Below are positions 34,977-43,166 of a DNA stretch of 64,000 nucleotides, in pieces (position 1 is the first letter of the stretch; every line of letters starts with the position of its first letter). Under the pieces are notes generated by a model. It worked only from the letters and a program-made list of their open reading frames with translations. It was not told the origin of the DNA and did not search any database. The stretch is from Streptomyces roseifaciens. GTDB taxonomy: Bacteria; Actinomycetota; Actinomycetes; Streptomycetales; Streptomycetaceae. The stretch covers positions 1,966,530 through 2,030,529 of the forward strand of contig NZ_LNBE01000003.1 in NCBI RefSeq assembly GCF_001445655.1, given 5' to 3'. Both the position numbers and the translations under genes were made by a program.

Positions 34977-37481
34977 GTGAACAAGCACGCCGCACAGGCA
35001 CCGCCGTCCCCGTCCGCCACCGACTCCGGCGAGTCCGTACGCGAGGACCTGCCCCACCCGGACCGTCCCGTCGAACGGTGGTCCGTCAACGCCTCGGTAC
35101 GGACGGCCGGAGGCGAAGAGCACAGCCTGTCCGCGCAGTTCCTGTGCCGGCGGCCGGGCGCCGGGGGAGGGACCGGAACCGCCCGGCCCGGCGGGGGAGC
35201 GGACCGGCCCGCCGGCCACACCGTCATCTGGTCGCACACCGACCACGCCACCGGCGGCCGCACCACCGAGTCCTGGCTGGACGAGGCGGCCCTCGCCGAG
35301 GCACGCTCCGCCTTCGAGGACGCCTCGGCGTGGGACCCACACGTGCGCCGGGCCGTCCTCGACGCCCTGGCGGGCGGCAGGCCGCTCCTGCCCGACCGGC
35401 TGCTGCACGCACCCGTACGCCTCGCCGCGCACCGGCTGGACCTGGACTTCGGCGGTGTCGCCACCCTCACCCGGCACCCGGGCGGTTCGTACGGCCTGAC
35501 CGTGGCCGGCGACGCCGGGGGCTTCGCACTGACCCTCGGCCCGGGCAAACCACCCCTGCCGCTGCGCGCAGGCGACGAAACGGAAGCGCCCGGGGCCCTG
35601 TCCTCGTCCTGCCTGCCGCGCATGACGGCCGAAGGCACCGTGTCCGCCTCCGGGCGCGAGCCGGTGCGCGTCACGGGAGAGGCGTGGCTGGAGCACTCCT
35701 ACGGCACCTGCCCGGAGGGCGCGCACCGCCCCGGCGGCGCGGAGACCGCCTGGATGCGGGTTCAGGTGCAGCTGGACAACGGCTGGGACGTGGCGCTCCT
35801 GCGCACCAGCCTCGTCGAGGAGACCACCGGCACCGAGCCGTTGCCGTCGGCCCGGCAGCCCCTCGACGACGGAGACCCCGACCCGTCGGATCCGCCGGAT
35901 GTGCTGGACGCGCTGGACGCGCCGGCTCTCCAGGAACGGCCCGATCGGCCCGATCGGCCCATGGCCACCCACACGACGCAGGCACAGCACACGGTGTGCG
36001 CCGTCTCCGGCCCCGACGGACACGGCCGGCAGGCGACGGCGGAGCTGTGGACCACGCGCCGCTGGGACTCCTCGGTCACCATGAACTCCTACCCCGTCGC
36101 CACCCGGTTGCGGATCCCCGAAGCGGGCGGCCTCGACGTACGACTCGTCGCGTCCCCGTACGCGCAAGAGGTCTCGTCGATGTCCCTGGGCCGCGCCTTC
36201 TGGCACGGCCGGTGCCGGGTGGAGGGCACGATGGGCGGGCGGCCCGTCGGCGGCCACGCGCGCGTGGAGTTCGTTCCGCCCAACACCATCAGCGACCTCG
36301 AAGACTTCATGCGCCGCATCGGCCGGATCACGCGGGCGGAAGTCCGCCGGTTCTACCCCGACACCGCCGACCCCCGGGTGCTGGGCACTCTGGCCGGGCT
36401 GGAAGGCCATGTCCCGCTCGACGAGGCCTCGTCCCGCGGGGTGCACGCAGGGCTCGTCCTGCCCGTACGCCATCTCGCGGACCTGGGCGGGAAGTCGTGG
36501 CGCTCGTTCGCCTCCGCCTGCGTCATGGCCCTCTTCTCCGAGGATGCGGACCGTTACCGCCCCCTGATGGCCGTCACCGAGCTGCTGCACACCGGGTCCC
36601 TCATCGTCGACGACGTGGAGGACGCCTCTCCGATGCGCCGTGGCGGCCCCACCGTCCACGAGGTCTTCGGCGCAGCGACCGCCATCAACGCGGGCACGGC
36701 CGCCTATTTCGTCTTCGACCGGGTGGCGGACGACATCCTGCCCGACGACCCCGCGCTGCGCCTGCGCGTGCACCGGGCCTACCTGCGCGCCCTGCGCGCG
36801 GGCCACGCCGGGCAGGCCCTCGACATCACCGGCCACGAGCAGGCCATGGACACCGCCGTGACCACCGGCGACGCCTCGGTGCTGCTGCAGCGGCTGCACT
36901 CCACCCACCGGCTGAAGTCCGGTCTGCCGGTACGGATGTTCGCCGAGGTCAGCGCCCTGCTGACCGGCGCGGGGGAGGCGGAGACCGCCGCCATCGGCGC
37001 GTACTTCGAGGCCCTCGGCGTGGCCTACCAGATCAGCGACGACGTCGCGGACCTGCGCGGCATCGGCACCGTCCGGCACGGCGGACGCCGCCGCGCGGCC
37101 AAGCGCGTGGCCGAGGACCTGCTCAACGGCAAGGTCACGGTGCCGCTCGCCCACGCCGTGCCCCTGCTGCCGCCCGACCGTCTGCGCGCCGTGTGGGAGG
37201 CCGTGCGCGGCGGCCGCGCCACTCCGCAGATGGCGGAAGCCGTCGCCGCCGTCCTCGCCGAATGCGGCGCGGTGGACGCCGCCCGCGCCCATGCCCGGGC
37301 CCTCCTGGAGGAGGCCTGGCCGGCCCTCGACCGCGCCCTGCCGCCGACGATGCCCAAGGCGATCCTGCGCGGCCTGGGCTGGTACGCGGCCGAACGCGAG
37401 GACGACGTCCCCGACCCGGCCGCGGACGGCCGGCCCCCGGCCCCGCGCAAGCCGCTGCACCTGACCGGCGACCGGGTCTGA
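34977..37481 (+). CDS. fusion of AttH/CrtC-like lipocalin domain and polyprenyl diphosphate synthase
   Basis: The protein has 834 residues from a GTG (VNKHAAQ). Residues about 40-450 look like the AttH/CrtC (hydroxyneurosporene-synthase-type) double-lipocalin fold: WSHTDHATGGRTTESW, WLEHSYGTCPEG, AWMRVQVQLDNGWDVALLRT and YPVATRLRIPEAGGLDVRLV. Residues about 480-800 are an all-alpha trans-prenyl synthase with both aspartate motifs intact (DDVED at 545-549, DDVAD at 688-692), HTGSLIVDD before the first, and VYQISDD-like context (AYQISDD) before the second. CrtC hydrates carotenoid double bonds, so a polypeptide that makes a prenyl chain and then modifies a C=C bond is a reasonable inference. 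The frame is continuous; a Pro/Asp-rich insert lies at about residues 300-325. Confidence 0.85.
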   Translation: MNKHAAQAPPSPSATDSGESVREDLPHPDRPVERWSVNASVRTAGGEEHSLSAQFLCRRPGAGGGTGTARPGGGADRPAGHTVIWSHTDHATGGRTTESWLDEAALAEARSAFEDASAWDPHVRRAVLDALAGGRPLLPDRLLHAPVRLAAHRLDLDFGGVATLTRHPGGSYGLTVAGDAGGFALTLGPGKPPLPLRAGDETEAPGALSSSCLPRMTAEGTVSASGREPVRVTGEAWLEHSYGTCPEGAHRPGGAETAWMRVQVQLDNGWDVALLRTSLVEETTGTEPLPSARQPLDDGDPDPSDPPDVLDALDAPALQERPDRPDRPMATHTTQAQHTVCAVSGPDGHGRQATAELWTTRRWDSSVTMNSYPVATRLRIPEAGGLDVRLVASPYAQEVSSMSLGRAFWHGRCRVEGTMGGRPVGGHARVEFVPPNTISDLEDFMRRIGRITRAEVRRFYPDTADPRVLGTLAGLEGHVPLDEASSRGVHAGLVLPVRHLADLGGKSWRSFASACVMALFSEDADRYRPLMAVTELLHTGSLIVDDVEDASPMRRGGPTVHEVFGAATAINAGTAAYFVFDRVADDILPDDPALRLRVHRAYLRALRAGHAGQALDITGHEQAMDTAVTTGDASVLLQRLHSTHRLKSGLPVRMFAEVSALLTGAGEAETAAIGAYFEALGVAYQISDDVADLRGIGTVRHGGRRRAAKRVAEDLLNGKVTVPLAHAVPLLPPDRLRAVWEAVRGGRATPQMAEAVAAVLAECGAVDAARAHARALLEEAWPALDRALPPTMPKAILRGLGWYAAEREDDVPDPAADGRPPAPRKPLHLTGDRV

Positions 37482-37505
37482 CGAGAGGACCGGCGAGGTT
37501 TTGCC

Positions 37506-38252
37506 ATGTGCGGCCGTTACGTCTCCACCCGCAGTCCGCAGGACCTGGCCGGACTGTTCTCCGTCACCCGGTGGGACCCGGAACCTCTCCTGGAACCGAG
37601 CTGGAACGTCGCCCCGACCGACGACGTATGGGCCGTGCTGGAGCGCGCCGACCGTGAGAGCGGCGCGATCGAGCGGCAACTGCGGGCGCTGCGGTGGGGC
37701 CTGGTGCCGTCCTGGGCGAAGAGCCTGGCCACCGGCGCGAAGATGATCAACGCCAGGGTGGAGACGGTGCACGAGAAGCCCGCCTACCGCCGCGCCTTCG
37801 CCAAGCACCGCTGCCTGCTCCCGGCCGACGGCTTCTACGAATGGGAAGCGGTCGCCGCGACCCCCGCCGCGAAGGCCTACAAGCAGCCGTACTTCATCAG
37901 CCCCGCGGACGGTCAGGTGATGGCGCTGGCGGGGCTGTACGAGTTCTGGCGCGACCCGGCGACCGGAGACGACGGCCCGGCGCAGTGGTGGACCACCTGC
38001 AGCATCATCACCACCGAAGCCACCGACACCGCCGGCCGCATCCACCCCCGCATGCCGCTGGCCATCGCGCCGGCCGACTACGACACCTGGCTCGACCCCG
38101 CCCACCAGGACCCCGAAGAGCTCCGCGCACTCCTGACCACTCCCGCGGGCGGCGACCTCGGCGCCCGCCCGGTGTCGACCGCGGTCAACGACGTCCGCAA
38201 CAACGGCCCCCACTTGCTCGACGACGCCCCCGGCGCGGACACGGGCGCCTGA
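37506..38252 (+). CDS. SRAP domain protein (YedK/HMCES family)
   Basis: The protein has 248 residues. Cys2 (MCGRYV) becomes the N-terminal residue after Met removal and forms the thiazolidine cross-link with abasic sites in single-stranded DNA. The other conserved residues are present: WNVAPT (Asn), MINARVETV, the GFYEWE glutamate and the IHPRMPLAI histidine. It shields abasic sites during replication or repair. It starts 24 bases after the fusion gene and may be read through from it; a hairpin follows its stop. Confidence 0.95.
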   Translation: MCGRYVSTRSPQDLAGLFSVTRWDPEPLLEPSWNVAPTDDVWAVLERADRESGAIERQLRALRWGLVPSWAKSLATGAKMINARVETVHEKPAYRRAFAKHRCLLPADGFYEWEAVAATPAAKAYKQPYFISPADGQVMALAGLYEFWRDPATGDDGPAQWWTTCSIITTEATDTAGRIHPRMPLAIAPADYDTWLDPAHQDPEELRALLTTPAGGDLGARPVSTAVNDVRNNGPHLLDDAPGADTGA

Positions 38253-38254
38253 CC

Positions 38255-38280
38255 CCGGTCCGCTCAACCCTCCGGACCGG
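38255..38280 (+). terminator. hairpin after the SRAP gene
   Basis: CCGGTCCG and CGGACCGG are perfect 8-bp arms around a 10-base loop, starting three bases after the stop codon. Confidence 0.55.
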
Positions 38281-38387
38281 AGCGCCATCCTGGCCGCCCA
38301 GGGCCACAGGAAATGCCCGCTGGCCAGAAGTGGCCCATCCGGCCGACCCCCTGCTCCGAGGCCGTCGGCGAGCGGGGTTCGGCCTCC

Positions 38388-38405
38388 GGCCGATACGTAT
38401 CGGCC
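38388..38405 (+). promoter_or_regulatory. perfect 18-bp palindrome before the peptide gene
   Basis: GGCCGATACGTATCGGCC is its own reverse complement. It lies 43 bases upstream of the GTG of the small peptide gene, where an operator would overlap the promoter. The core CGATACGTATCG is of the kind bound by TetR-type dimers. No regulator gene is adjacent. Confidence 0.6.
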
Positions 38406-38448
38406 AACGCACGGCCAACCTTCGGCCGACGTGCGCAAAGGACCCGCC

Positions 38449-38625
38449 GTGCCGCCCCCCTCCCACTACCGTCTGCCCTCATCGGAGCCCGGGACGGACG
38501 GGGACGGCGGCATGGGCAAGCACGGTGACGGCAAGGGCGGGGAGGAAGGCGACAAGCAGCAGTCGCCCCGCGAGAGCGACGGGCAGTGGAACAAGCCCGT
38601 GACCGACCCGCCGAAGAAGAAGTGA
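38449..38625 (+). CDS. candidate RiPP precursor peptide (imiditide-like)
   Basis: The peptide has 58 residues from GTG (AAAGGA six bases upstream) or 37 from the ATG at 38512. It is hydrophilic, Gly/Asp/Lys/Pro-rich, with no Cys, signal peptide or membrane segment. The C-terminal region is PRESDGQWNKPVTDPPKKK; D44-G45 in SDGQW is the kind of Asp-Gly step that forms aspartimide easily. It lies 10 bases upstream of a PIMT-like O-methyltransferase gene, in the two-gene layout described for imiditides (precursor plus Asp O-methyltransferase). That it is a substrate is inference from context. Confidence 0.55.
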   Translation: MPPPSHYRLPSSEPGTDGDGGMGKHGDGKGGEEGDKQQSPRESDGQWNKPVTDPPKKK

Positions 38626-38635
38626 TCGCTTCCAG

Positions 38636-39781
38636 ATGAGCACTCCCGAACGACTGCTGCAGATCCTCACGAACAAGGGCTCCCTCGCTCCCGGCTCCCC
38701 GTGGGCCGCCGCCGTCGCGCAGGTGCCGCGGGAGCTGTTCCTCCCGGACGGTTTCGAGGCCGGAGGGCGCGTCGTGGACCGTGCGACGCACCCCGAGCGC
38801 TGGGCGCGGGCGGTCTACGGGGACCTCGCGCTGGTCACCCAGGTCAACGAGGGCCGCGACCTCGGCGAGGACGCCTACCAGCGGCCGACGTCCTCCAGCT
38901 CCATGCCGTCGATCATGCTGCAGATGCTCGGCCTCCTCGACGTCCGGCCGGGTCACACCGTCTTCGAGGCGGGCGCGGGCACCGGCTACAACGTGGCCTG
39001 GCTCTGCCACCGGCTCGGCGACCGGCACGTGACCACCATGGACGTCGACCCGGGCATCGCCAAGCAGGCGGAGGCCAACCTCGCCTGCGCGGGCTTCGGC
39101 CCCCGCGTCCTGTGCGGCGACGCCGAGGACGGCCGGCCGGACGGCGCACCCTACGACCGGGTACTCGCGACCTACACCGTGCCGGAGATCCCGTACGCCT
39201 GGGTCGAGCAGGCCCCCGCGGGCCGCATCGTGGCACCGTGGGGCGGCGGCCTGTTCCACTACAGCTTCGCCGTCCTCGACGTCGCCGACGGCCGGGCCCG
39301 AGGCCGCTTCACCGGCAACCCGGCGTTCATGCACACCCGCAGCCGGCCCGCCGGCGGAGGGCTCCTGCGCGACTTCCTCCACCACGAGGACGCCGGGACG
39401 CCGGGCCGCACCACCCTCTGCCCCCTCGACGTGGTCCACGACCAACACGCCCTGTTCTACGTGGACCTGGCCGTGCCCCAGGTGTGGCACTACGTGGGAC
39501 GGGCCCAGGACGGAAGCGACGAGGCCACGCTCTGGCTGTTCTCCTACGACAAGGGCTCCTGGGCCACCGCCGAATACGTCCCCGGCCGGGCCTCCTACGA
39601 GGTCGAGCAGTACGGGCCCCGCTGCCTGTGGGACGAGGTCGAGGCCGCCTACCGGCAGTGGGAGCGGTACGGCCGCCCCGGACGCGAGCGCGCCGGAATG
39701 ACGGTCCACCCCGGCGGACAGGACCTGTGGCTGGACGAGCCGGGCAACGCCATCGCCGTCGTCCCCCGGACGGGTCCGTAG
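38636..39781 (+). CDS. PIMT-like protein O-methyltransferase, probable RiPP-tailoring enzyme
   Basis: The protein has 381 residues. The PIMT-type start (ILTNKGSLAPGSPWAAAVAQVPRELFLPDGF) and the substrate loop SSSSMPSIMLQML are followed by SAM motif I VFEAGAGTGYNVAWL (about residues 109-123) and DVDPGIAKQAEANL. Housekeeping PIMT repairs isoaspartate and is about 210 residues long; this one has about 160 extra C-terminal residues. Long PIMT homologues of this kind methylate a specific Asp in a partner peptide in lanthipeptide, graspetide and imiditide pathways. No lanthionine synthetase or ATP-grasp ligase is adjacent, leaving the imiditide layout. Confidence 0.88.
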   Translation: MSTPERLLQILTNKGSLAPGSPWAAAVAQVPRELFLPDGFEAGGRVVDRATHPERWARAVYGDLALVTQVNEGRDLGEDAYQRPTSSSSMPSIMLQMLGLLDVRPGHTVFEAGAGTGYNVAWLCHRLGDRHVTTMDVDPGIAKQAEANLACAGFGPRVLCGDAEDGRPDGAPYDRVLATYTVPEIPYAWVEQAPAGRIVAPWGGGLFHYSFAVLDVADGRARGRFTGNPAFMHTRSRPAGGGLLRDFLHHEDAGTPGRTTLCPLDVVHDQHALFYVDLAVPQVWHYVGRAQDGSDEATLWLFSYDKGSWATAEYVPGRASYEVEQYGPRCLWDEVEAAYRQWERYGRPGRERAGMTVHPGGQDLWLDEPGNAIAVVPRTGP

Positions 39782-39835
39782 ATCCGGGCCCGTAAATGAG
39801 GTGATCGCAAGGGGCCCGTCGAGCAGACTTGCGCC

Positions 39836-40684
39836 GTGCAGCACGGCGAAGAGCAGCATGACGAGAAACACCCTGATGAGCAGCGCCCTGTCGAGGAGCA
39901 CCCCGACGAGGAGCAGCCGCTGTCCGGCGGGAACGTCAGTGACGGCGTCGTCCGCGTCGGCGACACCGTCCGCCGCCCCGCGGGCCCGTGGACCCCGGCG
40001 GTGCACGCACTGCTGAACCATCTCCACGAAGCGGGCTTCCGGGCGGCTCCCCGCCCCCTCGGCATCGACGACCGGGGCCGGGAGGTCCTGACCTTCGCGC
40101 CGGGAGAGGTGGTCTGGCCCGGCCGGTTCGCCCTGCTGGAGCCGCCGCGGCGGCTGGCCCGGGTCGCGCGCCTGATCAGGGACTTCCACGATGCCGTGGA
40201 GGGGTTCACGCCACCGGCCGACGCCCGGTGGCAGGTGCTCGTCCCCGCCGAGGGAGCCGACATCATCGCCCACCAGGACCTGGCGCCGTGGAACCTCGTG
40301 GTCGGCGGCGAGGACGAGTGGGCGTTCATCGACTGGGACGCGGCCGGCCCCGGTTCGCGGCTGTGGGACGTCGCCTACGCCGCGCACGGCTTCATCCCGC
40401 TGTCCGCGGACCCCGCCTGGCAGCGCACCGATGCGGCCGACCGGCTGCGGATCTTCGCCGACGCCTACGGGCTCGACGAGGCCGAACGACGCCACCTGGT
40501 CCCCCTGCTGGGCCGTCGCACCCGCTCCATGCACGACTTCCTGCGCGACCAGACGGCCCGGGGCAACCAGCCCTGGGCCACCCTGTGGGCCGAAGGCCAC
40601 GGCGACACCTGGCGCAATGACACCGCATACATCGAGGAGGGCGAGGAACAGTGGCTGCGTGCCCTGCTGGCCGGCGAGGGCTGA
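39836..40684 (+). CDS. APH-family phosphotransferase
   Basis: The protein has 282 residues from a GTG. The first 35 residues are an acidic, Glu/Gln/His-rich stretch unlikely to fold. The kinase core has the catalytic loop IAHQDLAPWNLVVGG (HxDxxxxN) and the metal-binding IDWDAAGPGSRLWDVAYAA. The N-lobe is short (GDTVRRPAGPWTPAVHALLNHL), typical of the aminoglycoside phosphotransferase-like proteins of Streptomyces with unknown substrate. The next (decayed) gene overlaps its end. Confidence 0.85.
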   Translation: MQHGEEQHDEKHPDEQRPVEEHPDEEQPLSGGNVSDGVVRVGDTVRRPAGPWTPAVHALLNHLHEAGFRAAPRPLGIDDRGREVLTFAPGEVVWPGRFALLEPPRRLARVARLIRDFHDAVEGFTPPADARWQVLVPAEGADIIAHQDLAPWNLVVGGEDEWAFIDWDAAGPGSRLWDVAYAAHGFIPLSADPAWQRTDAADRLRIFADAYGLDEAERRHLVPLLGRRTRSMHDFLRDQTARGNQPWATLWAEGHGDTWRNDTAYIEEGEEQWLRALLAGEG

Positions 40685-41254
40685 ACCACGACGGGACGAT
40701 CGCCCGCGAAGGCGCCCTGGACCGGGTGCCGGAAGCGTTCGCCCCCGTCGTCGGGGCTGCGCGCGCCCACCTCGCCGGGACGTACGGCCGCACGCGGCTG
40801 CACGGCGCCTACCTCTACGGCAGCGTCCCCCGCGGCACCGCCGTCCCCGGACGCTCCGACCTGGACCTGTCGCTACCGCCCCACGTCCCTGCTCGCCCGC
40901 GAAACCAACGGCGACCTCGCTCTCGCCCTGCCGCGCTGGCGCACGCGGGCCGCCGAAGCCGCCACGGACAGCGAACGCAAGGCCCTCGCCCGCGGTGTCG
41001 CCCGGCGTCTCGTACGCACCGGATTCACCCTGATCATGCCCCACTGGGGCGGCTGGACCAGCGACCTCGACGAGTCCGCCGAACTCTTCGGCCGCTACCA
41101 CCCGGAGCGGGCCGGGCAGATGCGCACCGCCGCGGCCACCGGCCGCACGCCCTCGGCCGACCCGGCGGCGCTCGGCATGCCCACCGACGACCTGGGCCCC
41201 TGGCTCGCCGCCCGGTACACAGCCGTGCACGGGGAGAAGGCTCCGCGTCCGTGA
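40651..41254 (+). pseudogene. nucleotidyltransferase with internal deletion
   Basis: The 5' part reads LHGAYLYGSVPRGTAVPGRSDLDLSL, the GS-x10-DxD motif of nucleotidyltransferases. Directly after it the frame must change to read YRPTSLLARETNGDLALALPRW...GVARRLVRTGFTLIMPHWGGWTSDLDESAELFGRYHPE to the stop at 41254. Full-length relatives have about 50-60 residues between these parts, so a deletion removed them and shifted the frame near 40873. The 5' end overlaps the phosphotransferase gene. Confidence 0.72.
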
Positions 41255-41266
41255 ACGGCATCGCCG

Positions 41267-42895
41267 TCACGGAGACGGCGGTCGTTCGAATCCGGGGTGG
41301 TCCGCCCGGCAGATCAGGCTGGTGGCGGTGGAGACGGGAGCGCCCGGGCGGGTGACGTAGGGGAGGGTGCGGTAGTCGACGCGGGCCTGCGACGGAGTGA
41401 GCGTGATGACGACGTAGCCGCGGCGCTTGGCGTAGTACGCCATGTGCGGGTTGACGGCGAGGAGGTGCTCCCAGTCCTCGGGTCTCTCGACTCCGTCGGC
41501 CCCGCTGGAGATGGACGTGCCGAGGATCTCCACGCCGCGCGTGGGGGAGGAGGGGTTGTCGAAGTCCTCCTTGATGTCCATGGCGAGGTGGATGTGGGAG
41601 TCACCGGAGAGCACCATGAGGTTGGTGATCCGCGCGGTGCGCGCGGCGTCGAGGAGCCGCTTGCGGGCCGCCGGGTACCCGTCCCAGGCGTCCATGGACA
41701 GGGGGGAGTTCTGGGCGCTCAGCCGGCGCCGGGAGAAGGCGACCTGCTGGGGGAGGACGTTCCAGATGGCCGACGAGCTGCGGAATCCGTTGGAGAGCCA
41801 CTGCTCCTGCGCGGGGCCGAGGAGGGTGCGGGAGGGGTCTTCGGAATCGGGGCCGGGCTGCTTCCAGCCGTCCCCGTAGGCCTGGTCGGAGCGGTACTGC
41901 CGCGTGTCCAGGATGTCGAACTGCGCGAGCTTGCCGTAGCGGAGGCGGCGGAAGAGCCGCATGTCCGGCCCCGTGGGGTGCGGGAGGCGCAGGGGCATGT
42001 TCTCCCAGTACGCGCGGTAGGCCGCGGCCCGGCGCAGCAGGAACGCATCGGTCGGGTCGTTGTCCTGCGACACGTGTGCCGCGTAGTTGTTCTCCACCTC
42101 GTGGTCGTCCCAGGTGACGCACCAGGGATGGGCGGCGTGCGCGGCCTGCAGATCGGGGTCGGACTTGCCCAGGGCGTAGCGCAGGCGGTAGTCCGCCAGC
42201 GTGACGGTCTCGTGCGCGAAGACGTCGGGCAGCCGGCTGCCGTCCGGGAGCTGCCGGTCCCCGGCCCGTGCGTCGATGGCGTTCTCGTAGATGTAGTCGC
42301 CGAGGAAGAAGACGACGTCGAGGTCCTCGCGGGCCAGGTGCGACAGCGCGGTGTAGTAGCCCTCGTCGTACTGCTGGCACGAGGCCACGCCCAGGCGCAG
42401 CTGCCCGGGAGAGCTTCCGGCAGCGGGAGCGGTACGGGTGCGGCCGGCGCGGCTCACCCAGGAGCCGGCCCGGAAGCGGTACCAGTAGGTGCGCCCTGCC
42501 TTGAGCCCCCGGGCCTCGGCGTGCACGCTGTACCCGAACTCGGCGTCGGCGGCGGCCCGGCCCCGGCGCACGACGCGCGAGAAGCGTTCGTCCTCCGCGA
42601 CTTCCCAGCTCACGGGGATCACCCCCGTGGCGGGCAGCCCGCTGTCCGGCTCCCACGGGCGCGGCGCCAGCCGCGTCCACAGCACCACGGCGTCCGGCAA
42701 GGGGTCGCCCGAGGCGACGCCGAGGGTGAAGGGATCGTCGCCGAGGACACGGTCGCCGAGCTCCTCGGCTCTTGCGCGGCCGGGCTCGGCCGAGAACGCC
42801 AGCACGGTCGCGGCGGCCGTCAGCGTGAGGAATCTTCGTCTGAGGTACGAGATCGATGCGGTGCCGGTCCGGTCATGTCCCTGATGCCCCGTCAT
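41267..42895 (-). CDS. phoD: PhoD-family alkaline phosphatase
   Basis: The protein has 542 residues. The signal is of Tat type (SYLRRRFLTLTAAATVLAF), as expected for an enzyme exported folded with metal. The N-terminal Fn3-like domain (PFTLGVASGDPLPDAVVLWTRLAP...YWYRFRAG) precedes the metallophosphatase core: LGVASCQQYDEGYY, VVFFLGDYIYEN, WCVTWDDHEVENNYA, NVLPQQVAFSRR and LSGDSHIHLAMDI hold the metal ligands. Such enzymes release phosphate from mono- and diesters outside the cell and are usually induced by phosphate limitation through PhoP. Confidence 0.95.
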   Translation of the reverse strand: MTGHQGHDRTGTASISYLRRRFLTLTAAATVLAFSAEPGRARAEELGDRVLGDDPFTLGVASGDPLPDAVVLWTRLAPRPWEPDSGLPATGVIPVSWEVAEDERFSRVVRRGRAAADAEFGYSVHAEARGLKAGRTYWYRFRAGSWVSRAGRTRTAPAAGSSPGQLRLGVASCQQYDEGYYTALSHLAREDLDVVFFLGDYIYENAIDARAGDRQLPDGSRLPDVFAHETVTLADYRLRYALGKSDPDLQAAHAAHPWCVTWDDHEVENNYAAHVSQDNDPTDAFLLRRAAAYRAYWENMPLRLPHPTGPDMRLFRRLRYGKLAQFDILDTRQYRSDQAYGDGWKQPGPDSEDPSRTLLGPAQEQWLSNGFRSSSAIWNVLPQQVAFSRRRLSAQNSPLSMDAWDGYPAARKRLLDAARTARITNLMVLSGDSHIHLAMDIKEDFDNPSSPTRGVEILGTSISSGADGVERPEDWEHLLAVNPHMAYYAKRRGYVVITLTPSQARVDYRTLPYVTRPGAPVSTATSLICRADHPGFERPPSP

Positions 42896-42941
42896 GACGT
42901 GACGTCTCCCTCCAGGATCGCCGGTCACTCCTGCAGAGGGG

Positions 42942-42963
42942 ATACCCAGGAGACACCCAGGAG
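42942..42963 (-). promoter_or_regulatory. two 11-bp direct repeats upstream of phoD
   Basis: On the minus strand CTCCTGGGTGT is followed at once by CTCCTGGGTAT, 47 bases before the phoD ATG. The 11-bp period is that of PHO boxes, but the sequence is far from the GTTCACC consensus, so PhoP binding is uncertain. Confidence 0.3.
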
Positions 42964-43080
42964 GATGCCTCGTCTCCCATGCAAGAACGGCGTGCAGGCG
43001 TATCCGCCGCCACAACCCCGAGGCCGAGCCGGAACGGACCCCGACCCGGTGTCGGGGGAACCTGTAGGGGGAGAGGGTCC

Positions 43081-43100
43081 CGTGATCATTCTTGATCACG
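43081..43100. promoter_or_regulatory. 20-bp palindrome CGTGATCA-TTCT-TGATCACG
   Basis: Perfect 8-bp arms lie between the divergent phoD and small secreted-protein genes, 67 bases before the latter's ATG. Probably an operator; the sequence is AT-rich for this genome. Confidence 0.5.
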
Positions 43101-43166
43101 ATCACCTGGAGGGGCGGGCGTCCATACGGTGAGGGGGCATCACCGCTCGACGGAAGGAATCCGACC

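Noticed and set aside
34929..38438. Very long open frame (about 1169 codons) on the minus strand
   Set aside because: It lies opposite the prenyl-synthase fusion and SRAP genes, has no recognisable domain, and is rich in His/Gly/Arg/Val as expected for an antisense shadow in high-GC coding DNA.
28104..39781. ATP-grasp ligase and PIMT-like methyltransferase as a graspetide cluster
   Set aside because: The ATP-grasp gene is about 9 kb from the peptide gene with many unrelated genes between, and its sequence is of the general carboxylate-amine ligase type.
38264..41230. 988-codon minus-strand frame opposite the methyltransferase and phosphotransferase genes
   Set aside because: Antisense shadow: the plus-strand genes have clear motifs, and this frame has none.
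41278..41300. GTTCGAATCC, resembling the T-arm of a tRNA
   Set aside because: It lies inside the phoD C-terminal coding sequence (HPGFERPPSP) and no acceptor or anticodon stem can be drawn around it.
42942..42963. PHO box upstream of phoD
   Set aside because: The 11-bp spacing fits but the sequence (CTCCTGGGTGT) does not resemble GTTCACC, so I list it only as a direct repeat of uncertain role.
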